Part shown: positions 1-13,900 of the stretch, piece by piece
How positions within the stretch are numbered: the stretch's first letter is position 1
How the letters are laid out: the number at the start of each line of letters is the position of its first letter
Assembly: GCA_963514095.1 (NCBI GenBank)
Contig: OY741271.1
Coordinates: forward strand, 8,091,976 to 8,155,975
From: Eutrigla gurnardus
Lineage: Eukaryota; Chordata; Actinopteri; Perciformes; Triglidae
DNA length: 64,000 bases
Direction: 5' to 3'
Notes under the pieces: generated by a model
What the model was told of the DNA's origin: nothing
Seen by the model: only the letters and a program-made list of their open reading frames with translations
The model's database searches: none
Translations under genes and position numbers: made by a program

Positions 1-847
1 CTCCTGTGCTAAACAAACGGACGAATGGATGGATGTCACTTCCTTCCAACTACTGATTTACAAACAGACAAGACGTCTATTTTTTAACAGAAAACTATAT
101 GGAACATTTTAATTATGTTTTTTTTTTTCGTTTATTTCGTTTATTTGGTTTCTCTTTTTTTTGCAAGAAGAGGAAGATTCCTCGGAGACTGTACTGATCC
201 CCACCCGACGCAACACCACAGACAGGTGCAATAAACACTGGAGAAACACATACACATGCCACTTATACACATTTGTGTTACAATACTTCAGGGCATCTTT
301 CCTTCCTTAGCGTCCAAATTATTATCCCTCATGTGACCTCTGGGTCATTGGTAACACCCAGTCATTAATGAAGCGATAATCCATTCCGACCCATGCAGTC
401 GGACACCCCAAAGGGTGTGTTGTTGAAAACTAGTCATAGTTTATTCATATTGAGGGCAACACACCCTTTAAATATACTTCCCAGAGGTCTTTTTAAATGT
501 TTAATTTGATCATTTGTTTTGAGATTTGGAATCATAGTAGAAGCTGAAACAAAAACAAAAAAACATTTTTTTTTATCCATTGAATTGCTTATCGAAACAT
601 CTCAAATGTGAAAATTGGCTGTTTTTTGGTATTTTATATTTGAATTTGGATATATTTGGTGCGATAGACAAAATGTGAAAGTATCTCTTTTGGCTATTCC
701 ATAGAGAAGTGCAGTGAAGCAGTCGGCTTGAGGTGCAAAATTGACAACTGCAGTTTTATTCATGGTCTAAAAGGACCATGGAAGGTAAAATGTAAACCTA
801 GAAGTCAAAATTGTAATTAGTATAGTAATACAAATACACTCTACACT

Positions 848-883
<36 letters not shown>

Positions 884-890
884 CAGGGTG
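1..890. other. Intergenic, no gene seen
   Basis: AT-rich DNA, an L2-like gaatggatggatg scrap near 23-36, and (CA)n at 853-882. Confidence 0.4.
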
Positions 891-896
891 GCCTAC

Positions 897-1013
897 CTGG
901 GCACTGCTGCTGCTGACCTCTGCCTCTGTGACCTCTCACCTTTGACCTCACCACTGTCTGTCGCCCACTCGGACGCCTGCTCCTGATTGGCTGCAGGAGT
1001 CTTCAGGGCTGAA
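897..1013 (-). CDS. Candidate internal exon of an unknown gene
   Basis: A 117-bp, phase-symmetric (2-2), GC-rich block in AT-rich DNA. It has an acceptor (caaccacag, preceded by a C/T-rich tract) and a strong donor (CCCAG|gtaggc). It stays open in one frame across its whole length: SALKTPAANQEQASEWATDS then GEVKGERSQRQRSAAAVPR. The product is not recognised. It could be a chance reading frame, so support is modest. Confidence 0.3.
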
Positions 1014-1074
1014 CTGTGGTTGGTCAATTCAGGAAGGGGGGAGGGGGGTGGGAGGAAATCCCAGGTGCAAAAAA

Positions 1075-1132
1075 AATACTTATATATATATATAGATATA
1101 TTAATGAAAATCAACAAATAATAATGAAAAAA

Positions 1133-1170
<38 letters not shown>
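1075..1170. repeat. (TA)n tract
   Basis: Two (TA)n runs at about 1081-1100 and 1136-1168. Confidence 0.93.
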
Positions 1171-1171
<1 letters not shown>

Positions 1172-1835
1172 ATGAGAAAAAATATGTTATGTGAGATGGG
1201 ATGCTTACACCCGGTGCTTCATGGGAAAGGTAGTTTGAGGAAAACAAATGTTTGTAGTCTGCAGAGGCAGAAACAACAGGTTTTGAAAAAGGAGATGCCT
1301 GGATCTGAACCAGACTGGTCACTCAGAATGCATTTATCTTAGTATTGTTAATGTTATTTATTTTCTATTTTGTTAAAACTGTGATTTTAATTGTACATAT
1401 ATAAACGGAAACCCTTGAACATCCATTGAGAAGCGTCTTCGTTTTTTCAGTTTTTGTGTGAATGAGTCTCATCAGTACTAATGAGTCCTTGCCTCCATGC
1501 TTTGATATGCTAGAAATAATTTAGCATTATTATGAAAAAAGTGTACTTTTCCCAGCTCAGTATGACATGAGAGGAATAACAATTTTGTCACAAAAATAAA
1601 AATGTAATAATGTATCTGCCGATAACACAAAAGCACAGCATAAACAATCAAATAGAAAGGCAGCAATCTGAACCTCCACTTCTCTGATGTCAAAATGCCG
1701 TTTGACTTGATGGTTGGAACTGAAAGTGAACATGAACTGAGAGAGACGGAGCTGTTGCAGTTGACTCTCCGTGTTGATACTCTCAACACTCAGTTCCTAA
1801 AGGAAACCAACACACACAACCTATGAAACAGTCGA

Positions 1836-1839
1836 TTTG

Positions 1840-1875
<36 letters not shown>

Positions 1876-1912
1876 GTGTGTGTGTGTGTGTGTGTGCAGG
1901 TGTGTGAAGGTG
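1836..1912. repeat. (TG)n microsatellite
   Basis: (GT)n with two tgcagg interruptions. Confidence 0.95.
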
Positions 1913-2450
1913 CGTGTCTGGTCTTTTTCCATAGTTCAGTGTAACTTGATATGTTTGTGTTTGGGAGAATTCTCTGTGACACGCTCACACACACACCTAC
2001 ATACATACAGGATATAGACACACATACACACATTCACTAGCAATTCTGTATCTGTCCATCCATGTTTCTTTCCCAACATTCCACTCTCGTCTTCTGTTGT
2101 TGAACACTGATAATATTCATGTCTGCTCATCACTTTCGGAGCTGTGTAGCTGAGCAGGTGGCTCTTCTTCCTTCTGGCAATGAAGGAAAAGCAAAATGTT
2201 TTATTTTTCTGTTTGGTTCTATAATGTTGTCAGACACTTACCTCCTTAATATTAAACCTACATTTTTCTGTGATTCATAGTCCAAACGGCCGTGTCTCAT
2301 GATTTCCCACCCTGACATGGTTAGTAACGTTGTTACCTGTTTGAGTAAGCACTTCTGTGCTCTGCGTTCTGTCCAAACCACATGACTTCAGTCTGTTTTT
2401 CATCCAGGACGAAGACGCCTGACAGAACCTGGTGTCTCTCCATCTCCGGG

Positions 2451-2476
2451 CTCTCTCTCTCTCTCTCTCTCTCCCT
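2451..2476. repeat. (CT)n tract
   Basis: About 24 bp of (CT)n. Confidence 0.93.
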
Positions 2477-2984
2477 CCCATGCTCATGTATGGAAAGAGT
2501 TTAGTAGTGTTTCCACAACAAACACCACCGGAGCTTTCTCTGCTCTGCTTTCTCACCGCTCTTCATCACTCCTGTCAACAGGTTTGTCAAGCGGCAACCT
2601 CAAGTGAAAAAATGTGGAAGTGGTGTACACTTTCCAATGGCCACTTGAGGCTCGCCCCATCGCCATGACCCCCATGTAAAAATACCCAACTCTACAGCCA
2701 GGTACAACCTTTTTTTACTAATTTCCCCATTCATGGCAACTGTACTGGGATCCATGTTTATGTAACTTACCCGTTAAAATCATATTAATGGTAAGGCAGA
2801 ATTGAGGGCATGGCTGCTTTGTGTGACAGGTGGGTGCTGAACCAGGCCGTCTCCTCTGCTGTCACCCAGGCCCACCTCAGCTCCACGTTTATAGGCTGTC
2901 GTCACTTCATCATTTATATGGTTAGTTGGGTTGAGATTCATTTTAGGTATGTTTTTGGATCGTGCTGGTGTCCATCACCCTGTA

Positions 2985-3185
2985 TGCTACTTCTCACATA
3001 AGTTTAACAAGCACCAAGTCAGATATTCAACAATTGAAAAAGAAACCCTTGCTTTGTTGTTGGCACTCCAACATTTTGAAGTTTATGTTGGGTCCATCCC
3101 CTTGTGACCTTCACTGACCATAACCCTCTTGTGGTGGGCCCTGACAGTGCAGCACTACAACTTGGAAATTCGCCATGAAACGCTT
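2985..3185 (+). pseudogene. Gypsy retrotransposon RNase H fragment
   Basis: The plus strand at 2990-3095 reads YFSHKFNKHQVRYSTIEKET then LALLLALQHFEVYVG, the RNase H block of Ty3/gypsy polymerase. It is followed by FTDHNPLV and, after a deletion and frame change, WALTVQHYNLEIRH. A broken, old copy. Confidence 0.85.
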
Positions 3186-3249
3186 CCGAAAACGTGTTAG
3201 CCTAAAATGTATTGTGATATGACTGTTAGGTTACAATACCTATCGGTTT

Positions 3250-3550
3250 GTGTCTTAAGGGGAGGGGCGTTCAGGCTGCTGTCATCGCCTGTCCCCAGGT
3301 TTACCTATTTTGTGACTGTTTTGATGATATGGAAAGTAGGACGTGTGGTCTCCAGTCGGCGATTGGTTCAGTGGGCCCGGTCCCTCCCACTTCCTGTTCG
3401 GATCTCCACGGATCCTGATTGGAGCGGCACCCAGCAGCAGCTCCAATCCCGAGGGAGCAATCAAGCTCACCTGCTTATAAATAGCATGGGTAATTGTCAC
3501 TCAGGGCCAGCTGTGATTACTCTTGGTCAGCCTGCTGGTGTGCTCTGTGA
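3250..3550 (+). repeat. Gypsy 3' polypurine tract and LTR remnant
   Basis: aaggggaggggcg at 3258-3270 fits a polypurine tract, followed by LTR-like DNA with a TATA-like ttataaata near 3475. The right side is cut at about 3550 by a hAT end. Confidence 0.6.
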
Positions 3551-3552
3551 CT

Positions 3553-4165
3553 AGTGATGGGCAAAGGGAAGCTTCGAAACAGTTCGAAGAGATGTTTCAG
3601 TATGTGTTGAAGCCTTGAAACGAATATGAAACCTGACTCTACAGTGGCATCTAGTGGCCACTTATGTGAACTACATGCTCTGGCCAAAAAAAACTCCTAA
3701 TTATGTGCCACTATGAAATGAGCCGGTCTTAGGTTTCCTCAATTTAAGTAGAATACAGGTTGAATTAAAGAAACATTATTAAAAATAAATAAATTACACA
3801 TTGTTATATGCAATACAATAATCAAAGATTTGTATTCAAAAATAATATTTGTTCAGCTCTTTTTGAGCTGAGTCAGTTTCTTTTTTTGGATAACACTTCC
3901 CCTGCTTTTGAAAAAATCCTTTCACAGGGTACACTTGTTGCAGTAGGACATAAAGCTACTCCGAGGAACTTCATTTTGTTTAGATTTTGGTCGCCTCTGT
4001 GGACAAAAGTGGGAGTGTTTCCAAGCACTGGCCCCTTTAGAAAACCTGTCATTTTACTTTTACTGCCGACAGGGTCGTTTACTTATGGAGGTCATGTAGA
4101 GGCAGCAGTATTACATCGAGACCATTTCAGAACTTGTTACTGTATCATAAACATCACCTAGAAAT
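3553..4165. mobile_element. Left part of a hAT-like element
   Basis: Begins tagtgatgggcaaagggaagcttcgaaac, followed by gtggcatctagtggcc, matching a common fish hAT end. No matching right terminus found, so it is truncated or recombined. Confidence 0.6.
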
Positions 4166-4249
4166 TGTGTGTGACCAAGGTGAAAATCTGGATCTGGATC
4201 CAAATCTTTGATGCAAATGTTAATTTAATAAATGCAATAATGACATCAG

Positions 4250-4896
<647 letters not shown>

Positions 4897-4905
4897 TCAA
4901 CAGAA
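4897..4905 (-). CDS. tcea2: tcea2 coding exon 10 (Phe-Cys-stop micro coding exon)
   Basis: After a 1.76-kb intron, acceptor ctttcttacag is followed by TTC TGT TGA. This supplies the invariant C-terminal Phe-Cys of TFIIS (RWKFC). A search of the intervening DNA found no equally good alternative. The stop is followed within two bases by the long (GT)n tract of the 3'UTR. Confidence 0.85.
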   Translation of the reverse strand, partial: FC

Positions 4906-7900
4906 CTGTAAGAAAGACAGAAAGATTGTGATTAGTTCTTTCAATGTTCATCACGTCTCTATTACAATAAGAGCAGGTTGGAGGATTTTTAACCCTGAAG
5001 TTGTAAACCGACAGCTGTGATTACATTCAGTAAACACATTGTGTGCATATTTGCGGTGTGTATCCAAAGTGTTGAATGCATTTCCTTCCTCAAAACATTT
5101 GCACACCCTGACTTTATCCAAATAGCATTAAAACCAATAGTGTTTGTTCACAAGTGGGTAAAAATATTGCTCCATAGCGCCCCTTGTACATTTCATTTTA
5201 ATTATTTATTTGACATTTGATCAGAAACTCTGCTTAAGAATAGACCACATTTTATTCAGGCATGTACACACATCACCGGTGACAAAGAGGTGATCCCCGA
5301 GGAGGATCTGCTTTCCTACACAATGACTTCTGTAATTGTTCAGAACTGATCCTGCTCTTTTGTGTCTAAAGGCTTGAAAGCAGCGGGGAGATGCTAGGCT
5401 CCTGTGTGTCTCCAGAAACAAACTACTTTGAATATGTGTAAATGTTCTGTGTATGATTTTGTAAGAATTGCCTAAAAAAATGTTTTTGCTATCTTTGGAA
5501 CATTAAACACTTTTAACCGCTTGTTTACAAAGACGCAGTTAGGCGAGGTCACAGCTAAATTTAGCTACAATAAACTGACTTAAAATGTCAGAACCTCCCA
5601 CTTTTTTTTTATATTCGCAACGTGCTGAAACAGACAACACACACTTCCCACAAACCATCAGCGTATCAAATTAGTGGCTTCACCTTGACCTAGAGCCAGG
5701 AGCTAAATAGGGGAGGGAAGGAGGTGCCAGGAAAATGACATGCAGAGGGAGGAAGGAGGAAACCTGGAGAGGAAAGAAGAGGGAGGAGATCATGGGAGGA
5801 GGTAGAAGGTATGAGATGTAAACATGAGGGGGAGGGAGGGCGAGGACCAACCTCAGGAAAGTGAAAAAGAAAGCGAACGAAAGAAGCGAGATAAAGATGT
5901 AAACTAAGATAAATGAATGTCAAGTCCAAAAGTTGGGAGAGAAGAGAAACAGGTGGAAGGGAGACTAAGGAGGACATCAAAAAGTTGGCAGCACCGAAGG
6001 TGAATAGTTAGAGAAAGAAAGATAAGCAGGCTGGTCTCTGCTGCCATCTTGTGGTGAGAGGCTGTTACTGGCAGTCAGGCCAACCTTGCAACCTTTATCA
6101 CAGTTACAGATGGGTTTCTATTTAGCGAAGGTACTTAACTTCACCTGCCTGATTCAGTAAATCATTTACTATTAAACCCAGAGTGCCTTTCAACACCAAA
6201 GTGTTTAACATTTGATAAGAAAGTCCACTATTTCATTAAGATGTTTACTTTGGAAAGCAACCACTACACCTTGTATATATTGATAGTGTTTATTATTTGC
6301 AGTTTCATATATTTTTGTAGGTTTTAAATCATTAAATGTTTAATTTTTTTTTTCTTGTTTTCCAACCGGCAGTTGTGGGAGGATGGTACACTGACACGCT
6401 TTTGTTGTTCAGCTGTTATATTCTGCATGAGCATAAAAATAGCAGCAAACAGATATATCTCATAGAAGATATTCTGGAGTGACGTCAACCTGAGCAGAGA
6501 ATGAATTTACTCTACCCGAGTGTGTTGTAACCACAGCATTCTTGCCAGCTCAGCTGTTGCCAGTTTGAGACGCGTGGAGGCAATCCCTCATAGATATGGA
6601 AGGATTTTAGCTTGTTAATATTATGACATACATCTATTTATCACATTTGTTTGGTTTTTTTTTTACCTTCCATCGGTTGCCACAGCTGTTACACACCACA
6701 AATGTGGTCATCGGCTCATCAGCACTGCGGATCTGCACCTATAACACACATAAAACATCACATTGAAATATTTTCATTGACACAATTCTGTACGTGTGTG
6801 TGTGTGTGTGTGCATACCTGCGTGTACGAGCAGCTCTTTCCGTGACACTTGTTGCAGATGAACATGTCCGTCTCAGTTCCTCCGACCTTTGACAGCTGAT
6901 GCTCTCTGATGGACTCTTTGGTCAGAGCTTCCCTCATCTTCTTCAGTTCTGCACTTGCCATCTCCTGCACACACAGTCCACATGTTTGTACCATACTGGC
7001 CTTCTCTAAACCCTCGCCCTAAACAAATTTGAACTTAATCCAAACCAAAACCCTAAAACAAGTCCTTAAGGTATGTTTATACCTTTACTTGCGCAAGTTT
7101 GACCACAAGACCACTCACACGAGACGTGAAGGGGAGGAGGCGGGGCTTAAATAAATATAGACACTGACAATGTTTCATCAAGCATGGTTGGACCATTATT
7201 GCTGCTTTGTACATGTTGTGTCTGAGTTCACACTACCAGCAACCCATGCTTGCTCTTCGGCACAAAACTGCAAGATTAAACTTTGCTAAAGAAACCTGAT
7301 AAATATTGGGAGCACATTCTTTGGTCAGATGAGACCAAGATACATTTGTTGGGCATGAACCTGGCCAGGACTACCACAGTGAATAGTCCCGACAGTCAAT
7401 GTGAAAAGATTTGAATCTCAGTAATGAAAGGTGTACCGACTGCATTGAGTTCTGGGGCTGTATTTTTGACATAGTACATCTAAAACTGTTCATTTTTAAT
7501 TTTACATAAGAGTTAATATCCTACCGATCAAATCGGAAGTAATGTGATTAGTGTAATGTGATGCAATTATGAATGATTTCACATGTAAGTGATTTTGCAC
7601 AAGGGTGTACTCACTTCTGTTGCATACTGTATATTCACTGTGAAGACACACATTGGCTGGTTTACAGCAGTATAAACCAAAAAACATTTTTTGTGTGTGA
7701 TTTGATTGCAGTAAAATGATAAAAGGGGGCCGAAGTAACTGGACTTTTTACAAATTGGCATCATTATGCTAAGTCATGGTTTGTTAAGTATATCTTCAAG
7801 ACAATAATAAAAGTACTTTAAAAATGTGTTTGTTTTCTGAATGGAGTTCGGATAGAGGGGAGGTAGGCTATGGTAACACTGTAGCTGCTCCATCTACACA

Positions 7901-10900
7901 TAAAATAATGTCATCCAGGCATAAGCGACCTTGTTGTCTGTACCATAAAAGGTCTATGGTTTCTCCATATAGTTTGGTTCGGTCTCTGTCCTATGAGGTT
8001 CTATCGTAGAGCTCTGGCAGACCACAGATCGCTACAATGTTTTCTCTCCATTTATGATTCAGTGACGACATTGGGAGAATCTCAACGCTCATAGGCTTTC
8101 GCTTCACATGGATAAAAGATTTGCTTCATTTGCATCAAGTCATTTGCGGGGAATTTGCCTATTCATGTCTTTGTAGTAACTTTGTACAAAAAAGAGATGC
8201 GTGAACAATTCGCAGTCAGGTTTGGTGTGAACGCACCGTTTTAACACTCAAACAGAAGACCCAATGTCTGCACGACTCACCTCAGCAGTCATGGAGGCGA
8301 TGCGTTGAGCCGGGATGGTTCCACACAGAACGCTGCGGCGCAGCTCGGGATTCTTCTGGTCCTTGAGGTTGGAGATGCGGCTTCGTAGACGAGTTTTATA
8401 TTTTATATCTGTCGACTTGAACTCCTGGAAGATCTGTGGGCACGATGAGCAGTCAAGGACTAAAACACACTAATAACATCGGGGGAGGGCGATAATCCAA
8501 AACATGTTCAACTGCGTGATGGTTTTGTAGTTTGCTGTGCCATGTGACTGTATTACAATACGTATGCACACACACATTACGCAGTTTGAGCGTTTACCCA
8601 ACAAAGTGAAACACACCGAGACACTCAGTCGGACTCAGATTGCAATCGTTCATGCAAGTGTATCTTTATGTCGTTAAGTAGGTGATGACATGAAAGGATA
8701 TCCTCTTCAATTTGTGCTGCAAGGTGCTCACAGTGAACGCCAATGGTCTTGTGGTCATCTGGAAGACAGACGTACACACACTTCGCTAATTAGACATTAA
8801 CAGCTGAATACAAAGGAATTGACTCATGCATTATGAAATATAAATGAGATGAAGAGCATCATGATGAGGAAAGAGAGTTTGATGGTTTACATTAATTAAT
8901 TAATTTGACTGACATGGAGTTTATAAATACCTCAGCAGAGCATGGAGATTCATTCTTGATGATATTCTTAACTCAAGGGTCCCTTACTACCTTTTCCCCC
9001 CCAGACCTTTCAAACCTTTCCCATGGCATTCTTCAGGAAAAATGTGCTGCTTATTAAATCAGACCACTCCTTGACACAACACGTGACCCAAGTTCTATAC
9101 TTGGGCACATCATGCCACCAGAGTAAGTTCTACTTGCTGAAGAAGGCCACAGAATACTTGAGTAAGTGAACCTTGACTTGAGAAAAGTGGATGATAAATT
9201 CTGCACTAGTTGGATATCAAAGTTACTTCTTGACCTTGGAAACAGTTGACAAACAGATCTCACCTCAAGGTCCATTTAATAACAGCTCTGCAGCTTTTGA
9301 TCAGATCACATGATCTTTGTCAGATCATGAAGTAAATGTTATTATTTTCACAAGCATGTAAAGACTTGGAGAAAGACTCTTGAAGACCACGTGATATGAA
9401 AGCTCCAGAACAACTAATAAATAAAAAAACATTACAAAAAGCTGCATGTCAGCCTTGTAGTCTTTTATAAACCTTAAGTATCTTCTCACCATCGGTCTGC
9501 AGCGCCGCCACCAGCAGCTCTCGACACTTGTTCCGCACGCTGTCGGTGGTGACGGGGGCAGGGGGGAATGAGGTGATCGGAGGGGGGATGTTCACGGTAG
9601 TAGGGGAGGTGGGTGTGGTGGGAGAATCCCCTGACGTCTTACTGCTAAGAAAGAGGAGGAGAAATTATGAAAAAGGAGATGTGGGAGAGTTTGGAGTGAG
9701 AGAAACAGGACATAACTCCGGTTAAAGGACAACTCCATGAGAAATCCTCTTCAGTCTTTAAAGGTCCCGTATTATAACAGGTCTCTACACCTATAAACTG
9801 GTCCTCCCTGAGCCTGTCAACTCCCAGAATGAGGAAAACAACCGACTCCTGCATGGTCTCTGCAGCCCACCCACTGGTACAACGGTTTCTCCTACGGGCT
9901 GTTCGGATTCAGCTCCCGTCGTTACATAATAAATGGAGTCATTTGCATAGGCCGAACTCCTCTGCGCGATGATAGGAGATATCTGAGAGGGGGCGTTCCG
10001 CAACACAGAGGGGAGAGCGCACTCTGGTGTGTCTTCACTGTTGCCACCCGGGGTGCGTGTCCGACAGAGCGTCGTGCACAACGGTCCGGGTCTGGTCTAA
10101 TTTTTAACGACAATGTGCCGGCTACGGTTCGTGTTAGCTTGTATGTGTGTGCTAACCGCTTCACATCGGACTGCTTCAGTAACGAGGGTCAGTACAAAGC
10201 TGGCTTTGCCTCGTCACTGACCCTCATAAAAGGATCTGTCCCAACCATACGGGACCCAGTAACTTCACCTGAACCACATAGGCGAGCCATAGTGATACAT
10301 CCACCGTAAACATTGGCGCATGCTACCGCTCTCTGTCTCTCTCCAAGTAGGCGATGACAGACGGAGCTCATTAGCATTTAAAGGTGCAGGCACAGAAACA
10401 GCCTGTTCTCAGGAGAGCTCATTTGAGCAACTTTTAGCTGAAATTCAGGACCATGGATGGGTTTGGGGCAATGCATATTGAATACAGTGTACACCTCTGA
10501 CAGCTGTGTGGAATTGATGAAAAACAGTATAATATGGGACCTTTAAAGACACTGTGAAATGGAAAATGTACTTTCACTGCTTTCTTTAACAGTGATCCTC
10601 ATCCATCACTAGGTGTAACCAAATGTGACGTCATTACTGGGCGACAGACCTTTTCTCAGAGCTGCCAGAGTCCTTGGAGGTGGAGGATGTCCTCAAAGGA
10701 GAGCCTTCTTTCTTCTTCTCCTTCTCTTCCAACTTCCCCTCTGAACCATCTGCAGGAAGAGAAACAAACAAGGACATCTGTACTTGTTTGTGACATAATA
10801 ATAACCACCTCCACCCACAGCTTGTCCTCTTGCAGGCTGAATTGCTAACAGGGACTCGTAAAAGACAGAACAGCACTTACCCAACAGCTTCTTCCAGGAC

Positions 10901-13900
10901 TTGATGAGGGATTTGGCCAGAGTCTGAACTTCGTCCTCTGAACTGTGTTTCCTCACCGCATTCACAGACATCCCAACTCTGGTGGACTAGAGGAAGATGG
11001 AGGGGATTGTATTCATGCTTCAAAAATCATTGATCATCACCGATGGGGGATCTAGTTCCTACTTCAAGACTCAAACACAAACAGCAGGACGGGTCCTCCC
11101 ATGTATAAAAGGACAGAGGTCTTAAATCCCCAACAGTAACCAGCACTATGTGGGATTGATAAAAAGGGAGAAAACCATCTTGCATCAGCATCTTTCGGCT
11201 GCACAGCACTACAACGCTCTTCAGTCTGTTGCACACACCTGATATTGACAATGGTTGTATCATCCTCTGAGGAAAGTTAGGCACAATAGCTACAGTATCA
11301 TTGAAGTTGAAATCAAGTTTCAGTTTGACTTAAACCTCTTTAAGTCTTTACATATAATGCAAATGCTCTGTAGGTGAACCCCGGGCATATTTCCTGTTAA
11401 AATAGCAGGTGTCACAACGTAGATGCTTCAGTGCAGCTGTGCACAGACCGCATGATATTGCAGGCCTTGTGCAAAGACATGTACATACAAAGATGCATAA
11501 ACATGGGATCTAAAAGACGAGTTAGGAACAAGGCTAAACCTGTAGATGTTTACAAGTATCTGGGGTTAGTTGTCAACAATTTGTTTTCGTTTTTTTTTGT
11601 CTTAGTTAGGGCTGGGTATTGTTTCGAATCTCACGATTCGATTTCGATTCGTTGGGTCACGATTCGATTCAATATCGATTCGATTCGATATTGATTGAAA
11701 TGCTTCGATATCGATTCAGTATCAAGTAGAAATACACAAGTAAGAGTACCAGATCATTTTTTCAAATAATTTATTTAGTTTCATGCCTTATGAACAGCCG
11801 TGGTATAACTCATAGCATGATAAAACAGCACACCGCTTAAACACTGAACTACAGTGCATGTAACGGGTTCACACCGGCTGCGGAAGCTACCCAGATAGCA
11901 AAAACCTTTTGGCATCATTTTGGCCCAAATCTGGCTGGTCATTTTGTTACCATATATATTCACAATTTATGGTAGTAGACAGTAGTAGTGCAGATATACT
12001 GTTGAAATGCACATATTTGTTTATCTACTCTTCACATTTATTAAATGTATTTTCTCTTCCTGTTTCCCAGTGCGAGTTGAGATACACAAATATGATCGTA
12101 TTTGTCAATCGTGGTATTTTATTTTGAAAATTGACCGGATTGTCTCGTGTTTCTTTGTGTGATTTCCTGCCAGAATTGACGCGTTCGCTCGCGGCACGCG
12201 CAAAAAGTAGAGCAGACGCCGAAACGATCGCTTCACGGGGCGGGACGGCCACGCCTATTCGCGGCGCTCCGCGTCTGGTGTGAACTGCACTATCGCTTAA
12301 CAAGGGCGCCGAAAGGAAGCGGGCTCCGCTACGCGCCTATTTGCGTCGCTTTTGCGGCCGGTGTGAACGCTGTACTCACTCCGGTCGCCATATTGTAATG
12401 GTTTGGTCTAGTGCGGCCCCCGTCCGTACAGCGTGAATCACACAAGGGTGTCGGTCACAGCGCCCCCACTGGCCAGGGGCTTGAATCGATTCAGAAGATG
12501 GCTGAATCGATATTGAATTGCGGGGAAAAGAATCGCAATGCATTGCTGAATCGATATTTTTACCCATCCCTAGTCTCAGTCCAGTGTCAAATGTCCATGT
12601 TAGTAACTACATTTCAGCCTTTTTTCCCCCATCAACAATATTGAGTATTGATACAGTCACAGTTGATCATAATGACATTGCTGCTATATCGTCTCATCTT
12701 AGTCTGACTGAGATTTAATTACCAAAATAAACACTGCAGATGTATTGTCCACATTTAAACACTGGACATTTAGTTTTCAGACTAATATGATTTTTCACTG
12801 CATGTAGTCAGTACATGCTGTAATCATAAATATACTTGGCGGTGACATGGAAGAGAGGTGGAGTTAATTACCTGCAGCGTCTCCAGAGACATCTTGATGT
12901 TTTTCAGTTCCCTCAGCAGGTCGAGAGCTCCGTCCTGGAGACAGAACAAACAGAAACCGCCACATCACCGTGGTGAGGTGGACTCACATTTACAGCTCAG
13001 TGAGAGAACACCTGGAGAAGGATCCTGGCAACGGCGGGCATCTGTTAAATTTGTGTCCATGTAATGAAAAGAAATGCTCAGATTTGTTTCAGGTTACCAC
13101 ATTCATTAACCAATAAAGTCGAGGTGGCTGTATTTATTGCTTGTTAAGAGTCTTGGTTCTTCCCACCCACAGCTGAACAGCTTTCAGCCACAATTATTCA
13201 GTGTCTACTAAAAGGTTACCAAGAGAATAATGAAACCACAAGATTGAATTTTAGTGAGTGGAGCTTTTCTTTGTAAAAGGACTTGCATGACATGCACCCA
13301 TTCTCACACATTCATACACTGATGGCAGAGGTTTTGGCTGGCTGTGAACAAGGTACACTTAGACCTCAAGGGCAAGATATCTCTTAGAAAATTATAATAC
13401 CAGTGATTAAAATGATACCGATACCAATTCCATTTTTTCGACCTCATTCAATACCCATCACATGAACCGAAGCTCTGTATTTGTGTGCTCCACCGGCTAG
13501 CCAATAACCTTACGCCCACCCTTTGGTTAACACTAGGCATTTTCACACAGAGATGCCGCGATCACGATGGTGTAATGCCACATTGGTGTCTCTTTAAAAA
13601 AGAATCCCAGCTTTATGGAACCAGAGAGGCCATTACATGTAACACATCGGCCTCAGCGGTAGTGTGACGTATTAAATAAGCATCGTTAATACGATAAGCT
13701 CACCAAAACAACAATGGAAGGTGAACTTTTGCTTATCGTACACATTTACACGACTCTTCAAGTGCAAGCGAAGTTGCTGTGCATCATATACATGTTGCTG
13801 CCTGCATACAATGACGGCCTTCTGCAAGCTATTGGCTTTGTTAAATCACCCAGTGGCGCATCGCACACGTAAAGGCTCGGTTATGCTTCCGCGTAGTGAT

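Noticed and set aside
5221..5421. Possible alternative last exon of tcea2
   Set aside because: An AATAAA-like signal is nearby, but there is no spliced frame from exon 9 and the Phe-Cys-stop exon at 4905 fits the family.
8434..8436. GT-AG splicing using the cag at the start of exon 7
   Set aside because: There is no matching GT donor at exon 6 and the frame would shift within a highly conserved block.
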